From assembly GCA_036514635.1 (NCBI GenBank), contig DATBWU010000208.1:1-12279 (forward strand): DNA of 12,279 nucleotides, read 5' to 3'. Made by a program: the position numbers and the translations under genes. Positions 6,470-12,279 of the stretch are shown here, piece after piece. Origin of the DNA: DASSFZ01 sp036514635. GTDB lineage: Bacteria > Chloroflexota > Anaerolineae > Fen-1058. Position 1 is the first letter of the stretch. Each line of letters starts with the position of its first letter. The notes under the pieces are model-generated. The model had not been told where the DNA came from. It worked only from the letters and a program-made list of their open reading frames with translations, and ran no database searches.

Positions 6470-7639
6470 ATGACGGTAAACCATTGGCCCGATTCGTTTC
6501 TCGATGCGATGCGTGAGATCGGCGATCCGCCGGCGGATGCGGTTATCGCCGATCTCATCGATTCCGGCCAGACCGATGCGGTCAACCGGATGATGCGCAG
6601 CCTGGTCGAGAACGATGATCTGGTGCCCGCTGACCTGCCGGAGATCGTGCGTGGTTATCTCGATCAAAGCGGGACGCTGCCGGCGTGGGCCGACCCCACT
6701 CTAATCGATCGGGGTCAGCAGGCTTTTCTGCTCCATGCACCGGAGATTGTGCTGCTGTTGTTTTACTCGTCGCTGCCGCGCGCGTACGCGGCGAAGAAAG
6801 GCGCGCAGGTCTTGCACATGACGCGCCGCCTGATCGGCAGTTATGCCTGGCGGCGTATCATCGAGACTGCGCAGTTCCTCGTCGATGTGGCGACGCCCGG
6901 CGGGCTGGGGCCGGACCGGCACGGCATCCGCTCCGCGCAGAAGGTTCGCCTGATGCACGCCGCGATCCGGCACTACCTCCTGCGCGATCCCAAGTGGAGC
7001 AGCCAGTGGAACCCCGAGTGGGGTAAACCGATCAATCAAGAGGACCTGGCCGGTACGTTGATGACCTTCTCCTCGACGATCATAGACGGCATGCACAAGT
7101 TCGGCATCCGCATGTATCCCGACGAAGCAGAAGGCTATCTGCACACGTGGAAGGTGGTGGGGCACATTCTCGGCGTTCGGCCCGATCTGCTGCCGGTCGA
7201 TGTTGCCGATGCGCACGACTTGAGCCAGACCATCTTCCGGCGGCAGTGGGCGTCGAGCGAGGCGGGCGACGAGTTGACCCACACGCTGCTCGATCTGATG
7301 GCGGCGCGCACACCGAGGCTCGTCGGCGGCTTGCCGCAGACCGCGCTGCGCTACTTCGCGGGCCGTCGGGCAGCGGACGTGCTGGGCGCGCGGCGCTACG
7401 ACTGGACGATCGTGCTGCTCAGGGCGCAGCGCATTGTCTTTGCACTGGCTGATCGGATCAACCACTCTTCGATCGGTTTGGGGCGGCTCGCCCGCTGGCT
7501 GAATCTACAAATCTTGAATGGAGTGCTGACCGCCGCGCGCGGCGGCAACCGGCCGTTGTTCCGTATTCCAGACGGCCTGCGCGCGACAGGCCTACGGGTG
7601 CGGCCGACGCATTCGTTCCCGCGAAAACCTCGCCGCTGA
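6470..7639 (+). CDS. MpaB/Lcp-type (DUF2236) haem oxygenase-family protein
   Basis: Soluble 389-residue protein of the DUF2236 family, which includes bacterial latex-clearing protein (Lcp, a b-type haem dioxygenase cleaving polyisoprene) and fungal MpaB, which cleaves a farnesyl chain in mycophenolic acid synthesis. Seen: KKGAQVLHMTRRLIGSYAWR at 109-128, then RIIET 129-133, KVRLMHAAIRHYLL 158-171, and GKPINQEDLAGTLMTFS 185-201, all family-like. Arg129, Thr133 and His163 have exactly the spacing of Lcp (strain K30) Arg164, Thr168 and the axial His198 (from memory). The Lcp lysine at 167 is Glu132 here. There is no signal peptide. Start at 6470 rather than 6455 because GGAG lies seven bases upstream. 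The next gene follows after 44 bp on the same strand. Family sure; substrate and true oxygenase activity are inferred. Confidence 0.85.
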   Translation: MTVNHWPDSFLDAMREIGDPPADAVIADLIDSGQTDAVNRMMRSLVENDDLVPADLPEIVRGYLDQSGTLPAWADPTLIDRGQQAFLLHAPEIVLLLFYSSLPRAYAAKKGAQVLHMTRRLIGSYAWRRIIETAQFLVDVATPGGLGPDRHGIRSAQKVRLMHAAIRHYLLRDPKWSSQWNPEWGKPINQEDLAGTLMTFSSTIIDGMHKFGIRMYPDEAEGYLHTWKVVGHILGVRPDLLPVDVADAHDLSQTIFRRQWASSEAGDELTHTLLDLMAARTPRLVGGLPQTALRYFAGRRAADVLGARRYDWTIVLLRAQRIVFALADRINHSSIGLGRLARWLNLQILNGVLTAARGGNRPLFRIPDGLRATGLRVRPTHSFPRKPRR

Positions 7640-7683
7640 GTAACTACTCAGCCTGGGCAATTACGCCGCTGAAAGGGTATGCG

Positions 7684-8331
7684 ATGTTCGAGCTCCTTTA
7701 CATTGCTTTCGATCTGCTATGGACGGCCACGTTCATTCTGGTCATCCGGCGCGGCTTCCTCGACAAGACCTTTGGCATGCCGGTTGCCGCCGCTGTGATC
7801 AATCTGGTGTGGGACCTGGCTATCTCGTTCATCTATCCTGCCCCGGCTCCGCAGGTGTATTTCGAGATTCTATTCGGCGTTTTTGATGCGATTATCATCT
7901 TTCAGATACTCAAGTATTGGCGATCGGAATTCAAGAGTCTGTCGCCGATGTTCTTCTACTCGTCGGTGGTGTTGGCCTTTCTCACCGCGGGCGTGCTGGT
8001 CTGGGCGAGCCGGATTGAATGGAATGACACGGCGACAGTGTATTCCGGGAATCTCGGCAACCTGATGGGATCGATCTTGTTTGTGTGGATGCTGCTTCAA
8101 CGCCAGGATTTGCGGGGGCAGTCCTTCTACATTGCGCTGTGCAAGTGGCTGGGCACGGCCTCGGCGTCGCTGGCGTTCGTCCTGTTCAGGCTACCGGGCT
8201 ATCCGCGCTACGATGCCTCTATCCTGCTGCCCGTTCTAGGTGCGGCGACTTTCGTCTACGACTTCGTGTACGTGGTGTTGCTGTATCAAATGTGCCGGAG
8301 GCAGGGGATCAATCCGTGGAAGCGGCTCTAG
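7684..8331 (+). CDS. Seven-helix membrane protein resembling Pyr4/PaxB-type terpene cyclases
   Basis: 215 residues with about seven hydrophobic segments (roughly 4-20, 32-52, 59-77, 88-107, 122-138, 149-169, 178-203). LDKTFGMPVAAAVINLVWDL, followed by AISFIYP, resembles the fungal PaxB stretch with KDRTYGM, CNFAWE and IYPS in order. GQSFYIALCKWLGTASASLA followed by FVLFR, and TFVYDFVYVVLLYQMCRR, match the later helices. Pyr4-family cyclases use two acidic residues (Glu63 and Asp218 in Pyr4, from memory). Asp44 and Asp193 occupy those places here, the first being Glu to Asp. Fungal members protonate an epoxide or olefin on a prenylated aromatic and cyclise it. A ribosome site (AAAGGG) lies six bases before the ATG, 44 bp after the MpaB-like gene, so they likely form an operon. 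The alternative is an uncharacterised membrane protein of the same fold. Family call moderately sure, function inferred. Confidence 0.68.
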   Translation: MFELLYIAFDLLWTATFILVIRRGFLDKTFGMPVAAAVINLVWDLAISFIYPAPAPQVYFEILFGVFDAIIIFQILKYWRSEFKSLSPMFFYSSVVLAFLTAGVLVWASRIEWNDTATVYSGNLGNLMGSILFVWMLLQRQDLRGQSFYIALCKWLGTASASLAFVLFRLPGYPRYDASILLPVLGAATFVYDFVYVVLLYQMCRRQGINPWKRL

Positions 8332-8368
8332 ATTGCCCCACAGCAATTGCGTTGGCCGTAAGATATTC

Positions 8369-8427
8369 ACCACGGATTACACGGATGCCACGGATAGATG
8401 CCTTATGAAATCCGCGCTATCCGTGGT
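8369..8427. repeat. Inverted repeat (CCACGGATTACACGGAT-type) between convergent genes
   Basis: Perfect 10-bp stem CCACGGATAG 8388-8397 with 8417-8426. A competing longer pairing exists from ACCACGGAT at 8369-8377 with 8419-8427. An outer 8-bp pair, TTGCCCCA 8333-8340 with 8440-8447, flanks it. It sits in the 148-bp gap between the ends of two convergent genes. It could serve as a bidirectional transcription end, but there is no T-run. The rest of the gap shows nothing recognisable. Confidence 0.65.
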
Positions 8428-8479
8428 TACGCTTTGGGTTGGGGCAAGAGGCTGCGTTGTGGGGTGAAGCAGAACCTCA

Positions 8480-9346
8480 TCAGGTCTGTTTGAGAGCCAC
8501 GCCGAAGGCGGTCTCATGCTCGCGCTCTTCGGCGATCTCCTCGTGCATGGCGCGCCGGAAGCGCGGGTCGAGCAGCACGTCGATCGTGCGTGGCACGCTC
8601 GACCACTGCGCCCAGCGGAAGAGCGCGAAGATCAGGTTGATCGGGAAGATCGGCTTCCAAATGGCGTGCCCCAGGCCGGCCACCGCCTGATCGACTTTCA
8701 CGATCTCGGTTTCCTGATCGGTCGCGTTCATGTACGCCAGTTTCTGCGCCAGGTTCCACGCCCCGACCCGCGCCTCTTTCATGCCGAAATTCATCACCGT
8801 TTTGTCTGCGCCGTGGCTCACGCGGTGCAGGAGGTGAAGCACCGGGTAGATTTTCGCCAGCTCACTCTCGACCGAGTGGGTGAGCGAGGCCAGCAGATCG
8901 TTCATCTTGTTGAAGTCGTTTTGCAGAGCGTGGATTGAATCGCCGGGGCAGACTTGGGCGGCGGCCGCACCGAGGTCGATGTTGATGTGCGGATTCATCG
9001 CCAGGAACAAGTGCTGAAGCACGATCGGCTTGCCGCTGCGTGTCGCGTCGAGCGCCGCTTGCCAACCCTGCCAGCCCGCCCCCGTCTCACCGCGAATGTA
9101 CAGCTCGACTGCCTCGAAATAGCGATTGGCGAAAGCCACGTCGAGCCGCTCTAGCCGCTGCCCGTCTTCGAAGTACCCGCCCGCGTCGATTTTCTCCTTC
9201 ACCGTAACGGTGACGTGCCGATACAGGCACGCGAAGTACCCGACGCGGCTCTTGCTCTGGTGAGCGTCGGCGATGATCTGATCCAGTCTATTGATGACTT
9301 CGTCGATGGTATTGGCGCGCATCTCGTTCATGCCCCCGTCCGTCAA
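8480..9346 (-). CDS. DUF5995 family protein
   Basis: 288-residue soluble protein of uncharacterised family DUF5995. Conserved-looking blocks: RVGYFACLYRHVTVTV (34-49), FEDGQRLERLDVAFANRYFE (59-78), the central QHLFLAMNPHINIDLGAAAA (111-130), LQNDFNKMNDLL (141-152) and EARVGAWNLAQKLAYM (191-206). His43, His112 and His120 with Asp124 are candidate metal or active-site residues; that is inference only. There is no signal peptide or membrane helix. Start: a TTG at 9346 has GGAGAG six bases upstream, the best ribosome site here; an ATG at 9331 is the alternative and removes five residues. The gene lies 97 bp downstream of the AAA/TPR gene on the same strand and converges with the Pyr4-like gene. 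I do not know its function. Confidence 0.8.
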   Translation of the reverse strand: MTDGGMNEMRANTIDEVINRLDQIIADAHQSKSRVGYFACLYRHVTVTVKEKIDAGGYFEDGQRLERLDVAFANRYFEAVELYIRGETGAGWQGWQAALDATRSGKPIVLQHLFLAMNPHINIDLGAAAAQVCPGDSIHALQNDFNKMNDLLASLTHSVESELAKIYPVLHLLHRVSHGADKTVMNFGMKEARVGAWNLAQKLAYMNATDQETEIVKVDQAVAGLGHAIWKPIFPINLIFALFRWAQWSSVPRTIDVLLDPRFRRAMHEEIAEEREHETAFGVALKQT

Positions 9347-9356
9347 GAGTTTCTCT

Positions 9357-9423
9357 CCACGAAGTCACACGAAAGAACACGAAGATTTCATTCTTTTTCG
9401 TGTCTCTTCGTGTGTCTTCGTGG
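9357..9423. repeat. Inverted repeat (CCACGAAGACACACGAAG-type) between AAA/TPR and DUF5995 genes
   Basis: Arms 9357-9385 and 9395-9423 are inverted copies agreeing at about 24 of 29 positions, with a 9-base loop. On the minus-strand transcript the hairpin follows the AAA/TPR stop by 20 bases. The base of its second arm (9357-9358) overlaps the first two G residues of the GGAGAG ribosome site (9353-9358) of the DUF5995 gene. No T-run follows, so it is not a typical terminator. It might damp translation of the downstream gene. Confidence 0.75.
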
Positions 9424-9443
9424 ATCAACGAATTGTCCCCACT

Positions 9444-12279
9444 TCAGTGCTGCTCCAGAGCCTTCTCCGTCAGTGCCAGATCGTAAGCTGCGCCGATTCG
9501 TGCGAAGATCTCGCGGGCGTGCCTCAAGTGCTCGCGCCGGGCGGGATCGGTCGTGGGCAGATGCCGCCCGATCTCGTAGTGCGCTTGCGCTTGCTCGTAC
9601 GGCATGCGCAAGCCGCTGGCGATGCTCAAACTCTTCTGCCAGGCGCGATGCGCCTGCGCGGGCCGTCCCGCTTGCCACTCGTAAAGACCCCGGCAGCGCC
9701 ACGCTCGCGTTTGCCCGGGCCGCTGTGTCGCCAGCAGCGCACGGCTGATCCGCTGTGCAGCGTCCTCGAAGCGCTTGCGATCCCCAGGCGACGATTCGGA
9801 CGCCCACAGCGCGATATACACCTCGGCCAGATAATCGAAGGCCAGGCTGAGCTGGCGGGCGCTCGCCCGCGTTTCCGCGACGATTTGGCTCGCGGCGTCC
9901 GCTGCCTGCCGGGCAGCCGGCAGGTCCCCTTGGCGGAGATACGCCCCGGCCAGGAACGACCACGCGCTGATTTTCATGTGTACCACTGTCACCGGGTCGT
10001 GAGCGTCGGCGGACAACTCAAGGCCCCGGTTGAGCAGATGGATGGCTTCCTCTAAGCGACCTTGCAGAATCTTGACCCGGCCCTGCCACACCGCCGAGCT
10101 GGTGCGATGGATCAAGCTGCCGCTGCGCGGGCCGGTCATCGCTTCATAAAGATCGATGGCGCGATCGAATTCGCCGATGAACGACGCTTGGGCCGCCAGC
10201 ATCAGCGCGCTATCGCCCCAGTAACGCTTGTCGCCGATCTCCTCGAGAATCGCCATCGACCGGCTCAAGTTCTCATCGGCCTGGTCCCACTGCGCCGCTT
10301 CGAGGTAATACAGGCCCCTGGAGCTGCATAAGCGCCCCAGCGCCAGGGTCGAGTTGAGGCGGCGCGCAGTGTCCTCGGCCAGCCGGAAGTACGCTTCCGC
10401 CCAATTGCGCTTCCCCATCGCGCCGGTGATGATGCCCATGACTGCGTAAGCATTCACCAGCTCGCGCGAATCGCCCACGCGCTCGCTCAGGTTGAGGCTG
10501 AGCAGCGTCGTATACAAACTGAGCGACACCTCGTTCGCGAAGTAATACACCTCGGCGGCGTACTGATAACTCGTCGACGTTTCGAGCAGCATGGGCCGGG
10601 CGGCCTCCGGCGCGCGACCCACATAGCGCGCCGGCCGAAGCCGATGCAGAACCTGCTTCGCGGCCTGCCCGATCAGGCCCCCGATCATCTGGCGCTTCGC
10701 GGTCGGGGTGGGATAGCCATACAGCGCCGCCGTGCGCTCGAACGCTTTGCGCGCTTCCGACAGATAGCCCCAGCTCCGGTAGGCTTCGCCCAATCGCAAG
10801 TGGCGATGCGCCTGGCGGCGAACTCGATCCGGCGTGAGCCGCCCTGCGGCGCTCTCCCCGGTCGCGCGATCGGCTCTATCGAGAACCTGCGACTCCAGTT
10901 TGAACGCCTGCTCGAAGAAGCGGATTGCCTCTCGATACGCGCTGTTGCGCAGCGCCTGCTCGCCGGCGGCGTCGAGATAGTCGATCGCCTTGTGGGCCAC
11001 GGCGATCGAGGCCGTCTCGTCCTCGGCCGCTTTGCTCCAGTGATAAGCCAGCAGGGAATAATACGGCGAGAGGTCGTTCGCGTGCGCGCGCTCGTACCAC
11101 TCGGCGACGGCGCGGTGCAGTTGCTGGCGCTGCGTGAAGAGCAGCAGGCTGTAGGCGACTTCTTGCGTGATAATGTGCTTGAAGAGATAGGCGAGCTGCG
11201 GCTCCGGCGTGTCCTGGCGCACGATGTCCAGGCGGGCCGCCGCTTCCAGGTGGTCGGGCAGGCGGGGTCGATCCAAGTCCACCGGGTAGATGTCTTCCAA
11301 GATGTGATAGGGGAAGGCGCGCCCGATGATGCTGGCAACCTTGACGGCCAACTGCGACTGGGGCGGCAGCGAGTCGATGCGGCTGGTGATGACGCCCTCG
11401 ATCGTTGTGGGGAAGTCGAGCGCCCGTAGATCGGACACGCCCGGAGCCAGGCGGCACTCGCTATCTGTGACGCGCAGGATGCCCGTATCGCGCAGGGCGA
11501 AGGCGAGTTCTTCGCTGAAGAAGGGATGACCTTCGGCCTGTTCGCGAATGAAATCGGCTACCGCCTGGGGCAGGCCGGTGACGCCGAGCCGCCGGCAGAC
11601 CAGCACCTCGATGTCGGTGACGGGCAGCGCCTCCAGTTGTAGATGATCGCTATTCTCCTGAGCGATCAAGCGCCAGTATTCGGGCGGGATGGGATCGGCC
11701 AGCGGGCGGGTCGCTACGACGATCAGCATGGGCTGAATCTGTCGCATCACCATCGGGATGAGCGCCCACGAACTGGAGTCGAGCCAGTGCCCATCTTCAA
11801 TGATGAGCAAGAGCGGGCGGCTTCGGGCATCGCTGCGGACCGCCAGCGCCAGCACGTCGGCCAGCAGTTTTTGCAGATTGTCCGCGCGGGCCGGCCCGGT
11901 CATCTGGGCCGTGGTCTCGTTGTCAGGCAGATCGAGCTGAAGGAACTCGCTCAACAGCGGCGCCCATTGCGCGAGCCGGGCGTCGTGTTCCAAGAGAGCG
12001 AGAACGCGGGCGCGCCTCCCCGACGGATCGTGCGTGCCGTCCAGCCCCAGCGCGCGATTGAACACGGCGCGCCAGGCATAGTACGGCGTGGACTGCTCGA
12101 CGGCATCGGCCGCGCCGATCAGCGTCTGCACTGCTTGCGTCGCCGCTTGTTCGAGCAAGTCCATTACCAGGCGCGACTTGCCCATGCCGGCTTCGGCCTC
12201 GATGATCACTGCGCCATCCATGTGGCCGTCAATCAGCGCGCGGAGTCGCTCGGCCAGAATGTGGCGTTGAGTCTGGGGG
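9444..12279 (-). CDS. Large AAA-ATPase/TPR signalling protein (N-terminus outside window)
   Basis: 944 codons are visible; the frame is open to the right edge and 19 codons precede the first internal ATG (12221), reading ERLRALIDGH, the usual run-up to the P-loop of AAA_16-type proteins, so the true start is outside. ATPase: P-loop AEAGMGKSRL, where the family normally has GEAGIGKS, so the first P-loop glycine is alanine. Walker B is PLLLIIEDGHWLDSSSW. A winged-helix-like part follows (FPTTIEGVITSRIDSLPPQS, then KVASIIGRAFPYHIL). From about residue 420 to the end are helical tetratricopeptide-type repeats, such as SAYREAIRFFEQAF, LSEARKAFERTAALYG and AGRPAQAHRAWQKSL. It ends with no LuxR-type helix-turn-helix (final residues TEKALEQH), so it is not a LAL regulator. 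Related proteins carry an N-terminal nucleotide cyclase, kinase or DNA-binding domain; which one lies outside is unknown. Confidence 0.88.
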   Translation of the reverse strand, partial: PQTQRHILAERLRALIDGHMDGAVIIEAEAGMGKSRLVMDLLEQAATQAVQTLIGAADAVEQSTPYYAWRAVFNRALGLDGTHDPSGRRARVLALLEHDARLAQWAPLLSEFLQLDLPDNETTAQMTGPARADNLQKLLADVLALAVRSDARSRPLLLIIEDGHWLDSSSWALIPMVMRQIQPMLIVVATRPLADPIPPEYWRLIAQENSDHLQLEALPVTDIEVLVCRRLGVTGLPQAVADFIREQAEGHPFFSEELAFALRDTGILRVTDSECRLAPGVSDLRALDFPTTIEGVITSRIDSLPPQSQLAVKVASIIGRAFPYHILEDIYPVDLDRPRLPDHLEAAARLDIVRQDTPEPQLAYLFKHIITQEVAYSLLLFTQRQQLHRAVAEWYERAHANDLSPYYSLLAYHWSKAAEDETASIAVAHKAIDYLDAAGEQALRNSAYREAIRFFEQAFKLESQVLDRADRATGESAAGRLTPDRVRRQAHRHLRLGEAYRSWGYLSEARKAFERTAALYGYPTPTAKRQMIGGLIGQAAKQVLHRLRPARYVGRAPEAARPMLLETSTSYQYAAEVYYFANEVSLSLYTTLLSLNLSERVGDSRELVNAYAVMGIITGAMGKRNWAEAYFRLAEDTARRLNSTLALGRLCSSRGLYYLEAAQWDQADENLSRSMAILEEIGDKRYWGDSALMLAAQASFIGEFDRAIDLYEAMTGPRSGSLIHRTSSAVWQGRVKILQGRLEEAIHLLNRGLELSADAHDPVTVVHMKISAWSFLAGAYLRQGDLPAARQAADAASQIVAETRASARQLSLAFDYLAEVYIALWASESSPGDRKRFEDAAQRISRALLATQRPGQTRAWRCRGLYEWQAGRPAQAHRAWQKSLSIASGLRMPYEQAQAHYEIGRHLPTTDPARREHLRHAREIFARIGAAYDLALTEKALEQH

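Noticed and set aside
9444..9560. LuxR-type (LAL) regulator identity for the AAA/TPR protein
   Set aside because: The C-terminus ends in TPR-like helices with no helix-turn-helix, so the LAL arrangement is not supported.

Overview
The window (about 12.3 kb, GC-rich) looks like chromosomal DNA of a free-living bacterium. The mix of an SBP_bac_5 peptide-type ABC operon, an AAA/TPR giant regulator, DUF2236 and DUF5995 proteins, and many GC-rich intergenic hairpin repeats (including 7-base GGATGAA/GGATGAG tandems) is what I would expect from Chloroflexota. That assignment is an inference from gene style and repeats, not a marker-gene result. No rRNA, tRNA, CRISPR or complete insertion sequence was seen.

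Layout. (1) Positions 6072 down to 1, minus strand: a five-gene peptide/nickel-type (Dpp/Opp) ABC importer operon in the order lipoprotein substrate-binding protein, permease B, permease C, ATPase D, ATPase F. ATPase F runs off the left edge. (2) Positions 6073-6469: a divergent control region with a candidate promoter on each strand and a 131-bp MITE-like element with IS5-type ends. (3) Positions 6470-8331, plus strand: a two-gene cassette of an MpaB/Lcp-type (DUF2236) haem oxygenase homologue and a seven-helix membrane protein resembling the Pyr4/PaxB terpene cyclases of fungal meroterpenoid pathways. (4) Positions 8480-12279, minus strand, convergent with the cassette: a DUF5995 protein, preceded by a large AAA-ATPase/TPR protein whose N-terminus lies beyond the right edge.

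How the genes work together. The ABC operon encodes a complete importer: lipoprotein capture, two-subunit channel, two ATPases with the C-terminal four-cysteine region typical of the family. The MpaB-like and Pyr4-like genes are 44 bp apart behind one good promoter, so they plausibly act on the same isoprenoid or lipid substrate. The substrate is unknown.

The most striking feature is the repeat load. The three non-overlapping gaps of the ABC operon, the convergent gap at 8332-8479 and the gap at 9347-9443 each contain a long imperfect inverted repeat. One such palindromic repeat has landed in frame inside the DppD-type ATPase gene, adding about 32 residues between its third and fourth conserved cysteines.
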